DNA from: Marinomonas sp. THO17
GTDB lineage: Bacteria; Pseudomonadota; Gammaproteobacteria; Pseudomonadales; Marinomonadaceae
Reading direction: 5' to 3'
DNA length: 64,000 bases
NCBI RefSeq assembly: GCF_040436405.1
Contig: NZ_AP031575.1
Coordinates: 1,306,501 to 1,370,500, forward strand
Part shown: positions 1 through 9,547 of the stretch, one piece after another
Position numbering within the stretch: position 1 is the first letter of the stretch
How the letters are laid out: each line of letters begins with the position of its first letter
Notes under the pieces: model-generated
Databases searched by the model: none
What the model was told of the DNA's origin: nothing
Seen by the model: the letters and a program-made list of their open reading frames with translations, nothing else
Position numbers and translations under genes: made by a program

Positions 1-465
1 ATAGAAAAGTTAATTGTGGTTGACATAGCCCCTGTAGACTACCAAGCCAGTCACACTACCATTCTAGAAGGACTACAAGTATTAAAAGGCCAAACCTTTA
101 CCAGTCGTAAAGACGCAGACAAGGTGTTGGCGCAATACGAACCCAACATGGCAGTACGTCAATTTTTACTGAAAAACCTCAGTAAAACACAACAAGGCTT
201 AGTCTTGGATTTGGCGGTTGAACAGATTGCCGATGCTTACCCGACTATCTTAAAAAAACCTCAACTGACCCTAGGCAATCCATTAAGCACTCTGTTTATT
301 AAGGGTGAGCATTCCGATTACATTATTGCTGATTATCAAGACGCCATTATGGACGCCTTTCCAAACGCCAGCTTTAAAATACTTGCTGGTACTGGACACT
401 GGCTGCATGCAGAAAAGCCCATCCCCTTTACTGGTCTGGTGAGACGTTTTCTATTGGATGGATAA
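1..465 (+). CDS. Alpha/beta hydrolase, C-terminal part (cut by window edge)
   Basis: The reading frame is open from base 1 and continues from upstream, so only about 154 C-terminal residues are visible. It begins with IEKLIVVDIAP, which resembles the strand after the nucleophile elbow in YbfF-type esterases. Near the C-terminus GTGHWLHAEKP carries the usual catalytic-histidine context of this fold (GHW.H.EKP), and IKGEHSDYI fits the acid-residue loop. The lid and cap lie between. The nucleophile serine is outside the window. An apparent internal start at base 16 is a GTG inside the gene. Probably a YbfF-like acyl-CoA or short-ester hydrolase; the exact substrate is unknown. Confidence 0.75.
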   Translation: MEKLIVVDIAPVDYQASHTTILEGLQVLKGQTFTSRKDADKVLAQYEPNMAVRQFLLKNLSKTQQGLVLDLAVEQIADAYPTILKKPQLTLGNPLSTLFIKGEHSDYIIADYQDAIMDAFPNASFKILAGTGHWLHAEKPIPFTGLVRRFLLDG

Positions 466-482
466 TATTTACAGCTGGCTTA

Positions 483-1394
483 TTAACATTCTGTGTCAGA
501 ACACAGACCAAACTGTTCTTTTAAAAAGAGCTGAGAGGGCAACACAATACCATGTGCTTTGACCAAATAGGGGTTAAAGCTCACCCGTAATATACTTGGG
601 TAAGCGGCTGGCGGAGTAATACCCGTGGCCTGCCAATGAGCGACCATATCACTCAACAAGGTTAATTTGGCATCCGCATCTGAATCAATAGCAAACAAAG
701 CGCCAGCGCGAACAAAGGCAAACGAAGAGCCAACCATCACTTTTTGTTGGTGAAACAGCAGCTTGAGTATGTCTTGGGCATTACCTTGCTGAAACAAGTG
801 GCTGTCTACTAAAGCAAAGACCAATTCAGACTCTTCCAACAAACGATTGACCGACTTTAAAACCGATATTCGATCTGTCTTGGTCTGCAAAAATACAAAT
901 TCAAAGCCATATTCTTGCGCCACATTCTGCATATAGGCTTGATCTAATGGTAAAGTGTCGGAGAACAAAACGGCCAGTGGTTTAGGATCCAGCCAAATGG
1001 CTTGCAATAAGGCCAAACGCTTCTCTAGAGGCGCGCCAGAAAATACCGCAGAATGGGCCACTGTACAGCTTGCTGAAAGGCTTTGAAACTCTTCTTGGCC
1101 GATGAATAAACCAATAATGGCACCACGTGACATGACCAAACAGGCTTGTTCAAATTGTTTTGATCCAATAGCAATCACCACATCTTGAGACTCAATACGA
1201 GTGATGTTATTCAGAAAAAAAGCTTGTCTTACAGGCATTGGTGTTTCGCTGACCGACAGACGCTTTGACAATTGAAAACTCAAAGAGCGAACTGAACTTT
1301 CGTCAGAATCATGCAACACAAATATGGCTGCCGAAACTTGGCAAGCCAACAGACAGCCTATAATGATTGAAAAAATCCTTTTCACAATGTTCAT
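483..1394 (-). CDS. Orphan periplasmic substrate-binding-like protein beside a TonB receptor
   Basis: This 303-residue protein has a clear signal peptide (MNIVKRIF then a hydrophobic run ending VSAA) and no further membrane segment, so it should be periplasmic. The body has the alternating strand/helix pattern of uncharacterised ABC-type binding proteins, with segments such as VVIAIGSKQFEQ and KPLAVLFSDTLPLDQ typical of the two-lobed fold. No ABC ATPase or permease is nearby. It starts 9 bases after the TonB-dependent receptor ends, so the two are almost certainly co-transcribed and probably act on the same ligand. The ligand is not recognisable. It could be a scavenging or delivery protein rather than a classical transporter component. 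Confidence 0.6.
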   Translation of the reverse strand: MNIVKRIFSIIIGCLLACQVSAAIFVLHDSDESSVRSLSFQLSKRLSVSETPMPVRQAFFLNNITRIESQDVVIAIGSKQFEQACLVMSRGAIIGLFIGQEEFQSLSASCTVAHSAVFSGAPLEKRLALLQAIWLDPKPLAVLFSDTLPLDQAYMQNVAQEYGFEFVFLQTKTDRISVLKSVNRLLEESELVFALVDSHLFQQGNAQDILKLLFHQQKVMVGSSFAFVRAGALFAIDSDADAKLTLLSDMVAHWQATGITPPAAYPSILRVSFNPYLVKAHGIVLPSQLFLKEQFGLCSDTEC

Positions 1395-1403
1395 ATTCCA
1401 ATG

Positions 1404-3476
1404 CTAAAAGCTAAGACTGGCAAATACATAAGTATAGGCGTCTTTCTCAAAATTATTATTTTTGGTGATAAAACCATTGTCGTCCAATCGAACTTTTACT
1501 CCCATACCGAAATTCGCTTTGGTATAAAGCCCGAAAGAATGACGGTAGGACAACCAGGAATTCACCAGCTTATGATCCAATCCTCCTAAGTCTTTACCAT
1601 ACCAATAATAGCCTTGTGCCGACCAATTATCGGCCAATGGCACACTGCCAAACACGGATAACATCACAGGTGTTGTGGCACGTTTTACTTGATCATTCTC
1701 CGTGTCCGTATCTTGGTAGGCATAAGTAAAGCGAGTTATGGCACCGGATCGCGCGCGCCAATCTAATTCCAGTTCTATGCCATTAATCACAACATCTTCA
1801 GTAACACCTTCTTCTATTGGCTCATCGGTGCCATTAAATGCTGAAAACACTTTTGAACTCAGTACCATGTCATCCACTTCATCATGGTATAACTTAATGT
1901 CTAACGCGACTCTGTTACTTGGCCAAAAATGATAATAACCCAGCTCATAAGAGGTGATTTTCTCTGCTTCTTCTCCCTCCTCTGCATAAGTTACGGTTGA
2001 AGTATCACCGTTGGATAATACAAAGCGCCATCGGAAATATTCATCCGCTAAATCAGGCGTGCGAACGGCTTTAGATACATTAAATCTCAGTGAGTCTTGT
2101 TCACTTAACTTATAGGTCAAACCCAACTTAGGAGAAAGAAAAGCCCCACTCATGTCGCTATTCTCTAACATTGCACCTGTGTTCAACACCCAATCCTTGT
2201 TCACTCGATACTCCACGTTGGAAGACAGTCGAAACACCTCATCTTCTGCCGTACCCGATAAGTAATGGTCCGATTTTGCCTTTTCCCAACGATAGCCTAA
2301 GGCTGAAATCACTCTAAGTTGCTCAGACGCTTGCCAAGTACTTTGCAGTTCAATATCACGACGCGTCTCAAGTAAATCCAGCTCATAAGATTCTTCAATA
2401 TCAGAAGTAATGGTACGACCAAATATTTGTGCATAAAAACTGGGAGACAGAGTCACCTTATGCCATTCGTAGGTATCCGATTTATCGTAGTAAGCTTGTA
2501 ATTTGAGTTGATGACGCTCTGATGTCTGCCACTGATAAGCCATCTTAATGTGCTCTCGATGAACAATACGCTCAGGGTCATTGATGTCGTATGAATTCGA
2601 ACCATATTCAGAAGGTTCTAAATTGGCCTTTAAATAACTCGCTCCGAGGTCCAAATCAAAACTCGTGGTGGCGGTTTCTTTGATCATCAACAGATTGCCC
2701 ATACTGGTGCCATGACCGTCGTGACGTTCGTCTCCATCATCATCCTGATCAAAGCCCGCAATATTATTCGTCGCTGCCGATGCACGATAACTCCAATCAC
2801 CACTCAAGCCACTGTGCTGGCCATACAAGCGATAATCTCCTTGAGCCCCCACATAAGTAGAAACACTGTTACCTAAGGTTTCAAGTGGAGAGCGGGTAAT
2901 AATATTAACCACAGCAAAAAAGGAATTGATGCCATAACTGGCCGCATTTGGTCCGCGGTTGACTTCCACACGAGCCACATCCTCAATACTGATGGGCAAG
3001 GTTGCCCATTCCACCCGCGCAAGACCAACACTGTAAACAGAACGACCATTAATCAATACCTGTATGCGTCGATATTGATTTAATTGGGTACCATGATAAG
3101 AAGCAACGATTTGGCTAGAGGCATGATATGGGGCAACAGAAAAGCCCGGCACAAACTGCAATAAATCCTCTACGTACTGGACATTGACTCGTCGAATGAA
3201 TTCACCGTCCAATACAGACAAACTAGAAGAGATATCCACTCTTGGCTGGGATATTTTAGAAGGGGTTACCACTACAGGAATCACATCCAAGAAACCATCA
3301 TAGCCGCTGATATCATTAGCGTCTGCATAAGATGACACACTGAAAGAGTCTTCTTCGTTAGACTTTTCATCCAGCGATGGATCATTGGAAAGAATGTCAT
3401 TATTTGAGGAGTCATTGACAGCCCAAACAGACGCAGTGCTCATCCAGAGCAAAAACACACTTACGGTCAATCGCAT
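1404..3476 (-). CDS. TonB-dependent outer-membrane receptor
   Basis: A 690-residue outer-membrane receptor. It has a signal peptide (residues 1-19, ending SVWA), a TonB-box-like stretch around VVVTPSK, and a plug domain at about residues 65-190 with the characteristic DLLQFVPGFSV, VLINGRSVY and VEVNRGPNAASYG segments. The remaining ~500 residues are a beta-barrel ending in the aromatic F (ASLSF). Its plug resembles the vitamin/siderophore class but the ligand cannot be assigned. It begins 5 bases after pheA ends and is followed closely by the binding-protein-like gene, so read-through from pheA is possible. No Fur-box or riboswitch is evident upstream. Confidence 0.85.
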   Translation of the reverse strand: MRLTVSVFLLWMSTASVWAVNDSSNNDILSNDPSLDEKSNEEDSFSVSSYADANDISGYDGFLDVIPVVVTPSKISQPRVDISSSLSVLDGEFIRRVNVQYVEDLLQFVPGFSVAPYHASSQIVASYHGTQLNQYRRIQVLINGRSVYSVGLARVEWATLPISIEDVARVEVNRGPNAASYGINSFFAVVNIITRSPLETLGNSVSTYVGAQGDYRLYGQHSGLSGDWSYRASAATNNIAGFDQDDDGDERHDGHGTSMGNLLMIKETATTSFDLDLGASYLKANLEPSEYGSNSYDINDPERIVHREHIKMAYQWQTSERHQLKLQAYYDKSDTYEWHKVTLSPSFYAQIFGRTITSDIEESYELDLLETRRDIELQSTWQASEQLRVISALGYRWEKAKSDHYLSGTAEDEVFRLSSNVEYRVNKDWVLNTGAMLENSDMSGAFLSPKLGLTYKLSEQDSLRFNVSKAVRTPDLADEYFRWRFVLSNGDTSTVTYAEEGEEAEKITSYELGYYHFWPSNRVALDIKLYHDEVDDMVLSSKVFSAFNGTDEPIEEGVTEDVVINGIELELDWRARSGAITRFTYAYQDTDTENDQVKRATTPVMLSVFGSVPLADNWSAQGYYWYGKDLGGLDHKLVNSWLSYRHSFGLYTKANFGMGVKVRLDDNGFITKNNNFEKDAYTYVFASLSF

Positions 3477-3481
3477 GGTTA

Positions 3482-4360
3482 CTACTTAAGCCTATATTCG
3501 TCCGCCAGATAGGTTCCTAGAATTCGCACTTCCTCGGAAAAGAATCGCAACTCTTCCAGTGCCGCTTGCATCTTAGGTGATTGAAAATGCGCTTCCACAT
3601 CCACATAAAACTGAGTCGCGGTAAAATTTCCATTCACCATATAACTTTCCAGTTTCAGCATGTTAATGCCTTGAGTGGCAAAGCCCCCCATGGCTTTGTA
3701 CAAGGCAGCCGGAATGTTGCGCACTCGAAACATAAAAGATGTAATGTAAGTATGTTCCGTTTCATAAGCTGGCATTTTTTGCTGACGAGACAAAACCAAA
3801 AAGCGCGTCGTATTTCCTTTCGTATCATTAAAATGCGTTTTTAATACCTGTAAGCCGTATAATTCCGCCGCTAACTCAGAAGAAATCACCGCCAAACCAG
3901 GCTCATCTTGTTCGGCAATGTGTTTGGCTGCACCAGCTGTGTCATACATGGCTTGGCTTTTCGCCCCTAAGGCTTTGATATTAGTATCACATTGCGCCAA
4001 AGCTTGAGGGTGACTGCCAATGCGCGTGATGTCAGATAAGTTCATATCATGACGAGCAATAAGACAATGGTTTACTGGTTCAAAATGCTCTTTCACCACA
4101 TACAGTTGTGTTTTACGCAGCTCACGATAAATCTCTTCTACTCGACCAGCAGTTGAGTTTTCTACTGGTATCATGGCGTAATAAGCGTCACCCTTCTCAA
4201 CCATCTGCAAGGCATCAGCAAAAGTGGCGCAGTTGAATGTATTCCAATCTGGAAAGGTATGTTTGCATGCTAGGTGGGAATAGGCACCCGGTTCACCTTG
4301 ATAAGCGACTATTTGACCGGCACCCAGTGTTAAAGAAGAATCTGGCATAATATAATACAT
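3482..4360 (-). CDS. pheA: Prephenate dehydratase (monofunctional)
   Basis: Converts prephenate to phenylpyruvate in phenylalanine biosynthesis, in the cytoplasm. The 292-residue protein lacks the N-terminal chorismate mutase domain of enteric PheA. Visible motifs are the N-terminal [20 protein letters not shown], the catalytic-region SHPQALAQC and the conserved [12 protein letters not shown] (TRF). A C-terminal ACT regulatory domain (about residues 208-285) contains the phenylalanine-binding [10 protein letters not shown] region. Two in-frame starts are possible (MYYIMPDSS); neither has a strong Shine-Dalgarno sequence, and the longer is given. Feedback inhibition by phenylalanine is expected from the ACT domain. 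Confidence 0.93.
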   Translation of the reverse strand: MYYIMPDSSLTLGAGQIVAYQGEPGAYSHLACKHTFPDWNTFNCATFADALQMVEKGDAYYAMIPVENSTAGRVEEIYRELRKTQLYVVKEHFEPVNHCLIARHDMNLSDITRIGSHPQALAQCDTNIKALGAKSQAMYDTAGAAKHIAEQDEPGLAVISSELAAELYGLQVLKTHFNDTKGNTTRFLVLSRQQKMPAYETEHTYITSFMFRVRNIPAALYKAMGGFATQGINMLKLESYMVNGNFTATQFYVDVEAHFQSPKMQAALEELRFFSEEVRILGTYLADEYRLK

Positions 4361-4438
4361 CTTAAGGCTTTCGTTATCTTACATTATCAAATAGAGTCTG
4401 CTAGTTACATCCTTAATCTAACAAATTACTTACATACT

Positions 4439-4726
4439 ATGCTGAAAGCCATTGCCATCTTCATAATCAAAATATATCAGTATTGTATTAGTCCCTTACT
4501 GGGAAATAATTGCCGCTTTTACCCTTCCTGCTCTCAGTACAGTATTCAGGCAATTGAGCGCTTTGGTATCATAAAAGGAAGTTATTTGAGCATGCGACGA
4601 TTATTGAAATGTCACCCTTGGCATGAAGGCGGAGAAGACCCAGTGCCAGAGAAAGAACCACACCAATCTTGCTGTCACAACGCTGACAGCCCCTCTAACA
4701 GCCAGTTAAATAAGAGCAAAGACTGA
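4439..4726 (+). CDS. yidD: Membrane protein insertion efficiency factor YidD
   Basis: A 95-residue member of the small YidD family, which helps YidC insert inner-membrane proteins. The family signature is clear: [20 protein letters not shown] followed by [11 protein letters not shown] and the [13 protein letters not shown] block. The three cysteines of the family core (NC, SC, CHP) are present. yidD usually sits between rnpA and yidC; here it stands alone, divergent from pheA, so it is detached from its usual rpmH-rnpA-yidD-yidC neighbourhood. The C-terminal tail ([21 protein letters not shown]) is hydrophilic and probably unstructured. A weak 6-bp hairpin (AGACTG/CAGTCT) overlaps the stop codon. 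Confidence 0.93.
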   Translation: MLKAIAIFIIKIYQYCISPLLGNNCRFYPSCSQYSIQAIERFGIIKGSYLSMRRLLKCHPWHEGGEDPVPEKEPHQSCCHNADSPSNSQLNKSKD

Positions 4727-4776
4727 AAACGACAGTCTCTGTTTGTGACCTTTAAGTTGCGGTTAAGTTACCGTCG

Positions 4777-5421
4777 TTAGGCAGACATGGTCAATTTCAA
4801 ATCACTGGCCACCAGCACAGCTTGAGTGCGATTGTTAATTTCCAATTTACGGAAAATGGCGGTAATGTGTGCTTTCACTGTGGCTTCTGAAATGGCCAGT
4901 TCGTAGGCAATTTGCTTATTCAACAAACCTTCATGTAAATAGCACAATACCTTATATTGTTGTGGCGTTAGCTCTGCCACGCGTTTTTGCATGGTAAGAT
5001 CCGATTTTGGCTGATTCTTAACCGCTTGCTGTATAGCCTCTGGCAACCAAATATCGCCATCTAAAATAGCGTTAATGGCTTCCACATAAGTACTGGGCTC
5101 GCTGGTTTTTGAAATGAACCCCAAAGCACCCGCTTCGATTACTTTGGCAACCAAAGCACTGTCTTCACTGCCAGAAATGATAGCCACCGGGACATCTGGA
5201 TAGGCTTTTCGAATACGGATTAAACCGTACAAATCCCCACTACCTGGCATATTCAAATCCAGTAATAAGAGATCTAATTCACTTGCTTGCTCCAGACACG
5301 ACATAGTCGAATCCAAATCATTGGCTTCGACTATGTGTAGATTGGGCATTTCCTTCTGCAATGCGCTACTTAACGCACTGCGAAATAATGGATGATCATC
5401 CGCAATTACCAGTGACAGCAC
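4777..5421 (-). CDS. LuxR-family response regulator, CrbR/ErdR-like
   Basis: This 214-residue regulator has an N-terminal receiver domain (SLVIADDHPLFR with paired acidic residues, LLLDLNMPGSGD with the phospho-acceptor aspartate, VAIISGSED) and a C-terminal LuxR-type helix-turn-helix (LTPQQYKVLCYL, NKQIAYELAISEATVKAH). The start is a GTG preceded by AAAAGGA at a suitable distance. It lies 28 bases downstream of acs on the same strand, so the two are likely co-transcribed. Response regulators of this size next to acs include CrbR, which activates acs in Vibrio; that is the best guess. No sensor kinase is adjacent, so the partner must be elsewhere. Confidence 0.88.
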   Translation of the reverse strand: MLSLVIADDHPLFRSALSSALQKEMPNLHIVEANDLDSTMSCLEQASELDLLLLDLNMPGSGDLYGLIRIRKAYPDVPVAIISGSEDSALVAKVIEAGALGFISKTSEPSTYVEAINAILDGDIWLPEAIQQAVKNQPKSDLTMQKRVAELTPQQYKVLCYLHEGLLNKQIAYELAISEATVKAHITAIFRKLEINNRTQAVLVASDLKLTMSA

Positions 5422-5449
5422 TTGTTATCCTTTTAAATTAGGGACTATG

Positions 5450-7408
5450 TCACCCATTTAAACGGTTTTCGATCAAATCATCAACCACACTTGGATCCGC
5501 GAGTGTGCTGGTATCACCTAATTGATCCTGTTCATTGGCGGCAATTTTGCGCAAAATACGACGCATAATTTTACCAGAACGTGTTTTCGGCAAGCCGCGA
5601 CTCGCCCATTGGATCAAATCAGGCGTGGCTATTGGACCAATTTCTTGACGCACAAATTGCTTCAGTGACTTACTCAGTTCATCATCTGGCGTAACCCCCA
5701 CCACAGGCGTTACATAAACGTAAATGCCTTGACCTTTGATGTCATGCGGATAGCCAACAATCGCGGCTTCTGCAACGGCAGGATGAGCAACCAAGGCACT
5801 TTCAATTTCCGCTGTCCCCAAACGGTGCCCAGACACATTTAATACATCGTCCATTCGCCCTGTTATAAGATAATGACCCTCTTCATCCCGAGACGCACCA
5901 TCACCCGTAAAATACATACCATCGAAAGTACTAAAGTAAGTTTGTTCGAAACGTTCGTGATCACCGTATACGGTTCTCGCTTGTCCCGGCCAAGAATCGG
6001 TCAGCACCAAACCACCTTCCACTAACACACCTTGCTGACCTTGGATATCTCCCTGTGCATCCACCAAAGCAGGTTGTACACCGTATAAGGGACCAGTACA
6101 GAAACCTGGCTTGGCATCACCCTGACCTACTCTCGGCGTCATCATCATGCCACCCGTTTCGGTTTGCCACCAAGTATCCACAATTGGACAAGAGGAATTG
6201 CCTATTTCACTGAAATACCAAGACCAAGCTTCCGGGTTGATGGGTTCACCCACGCTACCAAGAATACGCAATGATTTACGTTCACTGCTTTTCGTCGCTT
6301 CATCGCCTTTTGCCATTAACGCACGAATAGCCGTTGGTGCTGTGTACAAAATGGTCACACCAAACTTATCCACCACTCGGCCAATACGACCTGAATCTGG
6401 GAAGGTTGGTACCCCTTCAAATAAAATACTGGTCGTCCCATTGGCAAGTGGACCATATACCATGTAACTATGACCTGTGATCCAACCTACGTCCGCAGCA
6501 CACCAATAAACATCGGTTGCTTTGAGGTCAAACACCAACTCATGGGTAATGGACGCATAAACAAGATAACCACCTGTGGTATGCACCACGCCTTTTGGTT
6601 TACCAGTGGAACCTGAAGTGTACAGAATAAACAGAGGATCTTCGGCATTCATAGGCTCTGCAGGGCACTCTGTGCTTTCATTCGCAACTTCTTTCGCCCA
6701 ATCCAGATCGCGCCCATCAAGCCAAGGAATGTCTTTTTGCGTGTAGCGATACACCAAGACACTTTCCACACTTGGGCAAGCATTGTCTTCCAATGCCATA
6801 TCGACATTATGTTTGAGAGGAATGGTATTACCTGCGCGTTTACCTTCGTCAGCCGTAATCACCAGCTTAACACCACAATCATTAAGGCGATCAGCAATGG
6901 CATGAGCAGAGAAACCACCGAAGATGACTGAGTGAATCGCACCAATTCGAGCACAAGCCAACATACTGTAGACAGCCTGAGGAATCATAGGCATGTAAAT
7001 AGCGACACGATCACCCTTTTTGATCCCTTGACGTTTTAATAAATTGGCAAGGCGACCCACTTCATCATGTAGGGTTTGATAAGTGATGGCCACTTTTTCA
7101 TCGGACTCTTGATCACCTTCGCAATAATAAGCGACTTTATCTGCCAATGCAGGTAAATGGCGATCAATACAATTGTACGCTACGTTCAGTTCACCATCTT
7201 CAAACCATTTGATGCTGACATTGCCGCGCGCAAAAGACGTATTTTTTACTTTGCTGTAAGGCTTGAACCAATCCAAACGCTTACCTTCCCTGCCCCAAAA
7301 TTCGTCTGGGTTTTCAATCGATTCTTGATAGCGTTTTGCAAACTCAGTCTGACTGATATTAGCCTGTTTTTCCGCTGCTACTGAAATATCGCTATATACA
7401 GATTTCAT
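5450..7408 (-). CDS. acs: Acetyl-CoA synthetase
   Basis: Activates acetate with ATP and CoA through acetyl-AMP to give acetyl-CoA, in the cytoplasm. The 652-residue length is normal for bacterial Acs. Motifs: P-loop-like [15 protein letters not shown], the [10 protein letters not shown] adenylation motif, YFTGDGA, and the C-terminal [13 protein letters not shown], whose lysine is the acetylation-controlled catalytic residue. An upstream in-frame ATG exists four codons earlier, but GGAG inside those codons is correctly spaced (6 bases) for the ATG of MKSVYSD, which I take as the start. The LuxR-type response regulator follows in the same direction and probably controls it. Confidence 0.96.
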   Translation of the reverse strand: MKSVYSDISVAAEKQANISQTEFAKRYQESIENPDEFWGREGKRLDWFKPYSKVKNTSFARGNVSIKWFEDGELNVAYNCIDRHLPALADKVAYYCEGDQESDEKVAITYQTLHDEVGRLANLLKRQGIKKGDRVAIYMPMIPQAVYSMLACARIGAIHSVIFGGFSAHAIADRLNDCGVKLVITADEGKRAGNTIPLKHNVDMALEDNACPSVESVLVYRYTQKDIPWLDGRDLDWAKEVANESTECPAEPMNAEDPLFILYTSGSTGKPKGVVHTTGGYLVYASITHELVFDLKATDVYWCAADVGWITGHSYMVYGPLANGTTSILFEGVPTFPDSGRIGRVVDKFGVTILYTAPTAIRALMAKGDEATKSSERKSLRILGSVGEPINPEAWSWYFSEIGNSSCPIVDTWWQTETGGMMMTPRVGQGDAKPGFCTGPLYGVQPALVDAQGDIQGQQGVLVEGGLVLTDSWPGQARTVYGDHERFEQTYFSTFDGMYFTGDGASRDEEGHYLITGRMDDVLNVSGHRLGTAEIESALVAHPAVAEAAIVGYPHDIKGQGIYVYVTPVVGVTPDDELSKSLKQFVRQEIGPIATPDLIQWASRGLPKTRSGKIMRRILRKIAANEQDQLGDTSTLADPSVVDDLIENRLNG

Positions 7409-7538
7409 AACCCGCTCCATTGTTACTGTTTTTATTCGGATGCAGAACTACTATAACGGCCTATCTATGGCTCGCTATTCCACTTTAGTCTTACTTTCTC
7501 ACGGAACAAAACAAGATGCCATATTGAGTATCAACTTA

Positions 7539-8291
7539 TTAGCCACTAAAACGACCCGCTTTAACAAAGAAAGGCAAGGTAATATCTTGCTTTTGATTGG
7601 GAGTTTGCCAAGCGGCTTGTAAAGGCTCCATACTTTGCAATAACGCTTCCTCACCAGATTTACCTTGTTCTGCAATGAAAGCTTGACTGCTTGACCAGCT
7701 CAACATCAGATCTTGCACTTGTGTGACTGTCCAATGACAGGTCAACTCAAATTTTGGTACCGATATTAGCTCAACAGGAAATTCCACATCATCATATTGA
7801 TTCCACAACAAGCGACTTTCTGGCGGCCAATAAGGCGCTAACAAAGGCAGAACATGTTCATTTATGGCCTTATCTTCTTGTGGACCAATCGACAGTCGGT
7901 TATAGCCCATACACACGAACATGCCACCTGGCTTTAAAACCCGCTTTAATTCCCGCCAGAACACCTCTAAATCAAACCAATGTAGAGCTTGCGCAACACA
8001 CACCAAATCAAAGGATTGATCTTCATAAGGTGTGTTTTCAGCAGGCGAAACTTGATAATGAATACGGCGATGTGGTGACGCGGCATGAATTTGTGACTCA
8101 CTGATATCAGAGGCTTCGACTCGTTCAAAATAAGCCGCTAAATCCAACGCCACTTGTCCAGTTCCACAAGCGCAATCCCAAGCCACATTAGGCTTTGATA
8201 CCTGTTGAAACAACCAATAATAAAATTCTGGCGGATACATAGGACGAGTTCGTGAATAATTGCTTGAACTGACACCATCAAAAACTCGCAT
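7539..8291 (-). CDS. Class I SAM-dependent methyltransferase
   Basis: A 250-residue protein with the Rossmann methyltransferase fold: motif I VAWDCACGTGQVALDLA, an acidic end to strand beta-2 (VEASDIS), and the post-motif SFDLVCVAQALHWFD followed by LKRVLKPGGMFV, which is the Methyltransf_11 pattern. The N-terminal FDGVSSSNYSRTRPMYPPEFYYWL is typical of a widespread bacterial/fungal subfamily acting on small molecules such as trans-aconitate-like acceptors. The substrate is unknown. It ends just upstream of acs and starts 11 bases after the HAD phosphatase, so it may share that transcript. Confidence 0.82.
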   Translation of the reverse strand: MRVFDGVSSSNYSRTRPMYPPEFYYWLFQQVSKPNVAWDCACGTGQVALDLAAYFERVEASDISESQIHAASPHRRIHYQVSPAENTPYEDQSFDLVCVAQALHWFDLEVFWRELKRVLKPGGMFVCMGYNRLSIGPQEDKAINEHVLPLLAPYWPPESRLLWNQYDDVEFPVELISVPKFELTCHWTVTQVQDLMLSWSSSQAFIAEQGKSGEEALLQSMEPLQAAWQTPNQKQDITLPFFVKAGRFSG

Positions 8292-8302
8292 AACAACCCT
8301 CT

Positions 8303-8923
8303 TTAATTAACTAACACCTGGTACTTTTCCAGCACTTGTCGCGCTTCAGTAACACCTTTAACACGGTATGCATGCATGCCAAGCGACTGCGCCATATCAA
8401 TATTGATTTGATTATCATCAACAAACAAAATGTCCTGCGCTGGGACCTGTAACTTGTCTAATACAACTTGGTAAATGTCTGGCTCTGGTTTCACCAAGCC
8501 GAGTTGATGCGAAGCAAAATAATGATGAAACTGTCCCGCCAATCCCATTTCATCCAATAACCTTGGCCAATGCGCCGCGTTGGTATTAGATAAAATGGCT
8601 TTGTGGTACTCTGGCTTCACTTGCTTTACCAAGTCTAGCGCACCAGCGAACAAACCTCTTGGCCATGTTTGAAAAGCCTGTTTAAAACTTTCTTTATCGG
8701 CATTGCTGTTTACTTCAGCCAACAGCCGACTGGCAAAGGTATCGAAATCAATTTTGCCTGTATCAAAGGCTTTTACCGCAGGAGATCCTAGCCACTGCAA
8801 CCAAACTTGCGATTCTTCTCCCTGAGTATTCAACATAGCATGCATTTGTGACACTTCTCCTAAGTCCACTAATACATTGCCAAGATCAAACATTACTACA
8901 CGAATATGATGCTGTTGTGTCAT
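8303..8923 (-). CDS. HAD-superfamily phosphatase, YihX-like
   Basis: A 206-residue haloacid-dehalogenase-type hydrolase. The catalytic motif I is VVMFDLGNVLVDLG (DxGxV variant of DxDxT), motif II is the serine in ILSNTN, motif III is the lysine in GLVKPEPDIY, and motif IV is ILFVDDNQINI. This matches the YihX/HAD-IA group, in which Escherichia coli YihX dephosphorylates alpha-glucose-1-phosphate. The cap is the small helical type. The true substrate is unproven. It heads a probable two-gene transcript with the methyltransferase downstream (11-base gap). Confidence 0.83.
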   Translation of the reverse strand: MTQQHHIRVVMFDLGNVLVDLGEVSQMHAMLNTQGEESQVWLQWLGSPAVKAFDTGKIDFDTFASRLLAEVNSNADKESFKQAFQTWPRGLFAGALDLVKQVKPEYHKAILSNTNAAHWPRLLDEMGLAGQFHHYFASHQLGLVKPEPDIYQVVLDKLQVPAQDILFVDDNQINIDMAQSLGMHAYRVKGVTEARQVLEKYQVLVN

Positions 8924-9046
8924 TTTTAAGCTTTTGTCCCCGTCGGCAAATTTTTGCTTATACTAAAGTATCTAATTGTAAAAAAGACAGTGAATCGTTT
9001 TTTTTCCCTTATTGATAGGGAAGACAAAAATACGCCTGCTGAATGT
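8924..9046. other. Intergenic spacer before the MITE-like element
   Basis: AT-rich spacer upstream of the minus-strand HAD gene. It should hold that gene's promoter; a TATAAG-like -10 is visible on the minus strand near base 8960, but no convincing -35 is placed correctly. No open frame of interest is seen. Confidence 0.4.
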
Positions 9047-9315
9047 GAAGGAAGGTACGAACAAGTCCACTGACTTCAGCGTGTGGATAACTCTCTTTTA
9101 TTAGAGGCAAGTTTCGCCGTCCAATATAAGCATATTGGCAAGAAGCTTAACAAAGAATAAAGAGAGCTTAGACCACGCCCTTCGGGTCTTTCAGAGAAAC
9201 GCCCTCTCTGTGTTAAGAGTGATTGAAAGGTCTTAACATTCCTGCTCACTCTTGCCTTGATAGACCGTTTCTCTGATAAGACTGAGGCTCAGAAGACTTA
9301 TTCGCACCTTCCTTA
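9047..9315 (+). mobile_element. MITE-like element, copy A (no transposase)
   Basis: A 269-bp non-coding element bounded by imperfect 21-bp terminal inverted repeats: left 9047-9067 (core AAGGAAGGTACGAACAAGTC) and right 9295-9315 (reverse complement TAAGGAAGGTGCGAATAAGTC). An internal inverted repeat CAGAGAAACG (9192-9201) / CGTTTCTCTG (9266-9275) encloses a further pair, AAGAGTGA/TCACTCTT, so the right half can fold into a long hairpin. A second copy in opposite orientation lies at 36444-36762 and matches almost base for base (roughly ten differences by eye over ~265 aligned bases). Size, terminal repeats, intergenic site and lack of coding potential fit a miniature inverted-repeat transposable element mobilised in trans. 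No clean target duplication is visible here. Confidence 0.8.
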
Positions 9316-9547
9316 GCAACGCTGCAGCCGTTTGTCGCTGGGTAAACTGTTCACGCCTTCTCTAATAAGCAAAAAGTTGCCGATACCTTGTTCCATAAAA
9401 TAAGCAAGAAATTGCTCAAAATAGGAGGAAGCGTCATACGCCTGATCGCAAGAAATTTAAAAGTCTATAATTTTCATATAGTTATGAAATTGGTACGGTT
9501 TTCGCTATTTGAGAATTGAATCAAACCCAAAATAGGAGAAAAATAAT
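9316..9547 (+). promoter_or_regulatory. Leader and probable promoter of the TAXI-TRAP genes
   Basis: This 232-bp non-coding stretch leads into the TRAP receptor gene. A perfect TATAAT lies at 9466-9471; the hexamer 17 bp upstream (TGATCG) is a poor -35, so the promoter may rely on an activator. A short AGCAA-GAAA-TTGCT hairpin is present near 9403-9416. AAAATAGGAGAAAAATAAT directly before the ATG supplies the ribosome-binding site. Confidence 0.4.
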
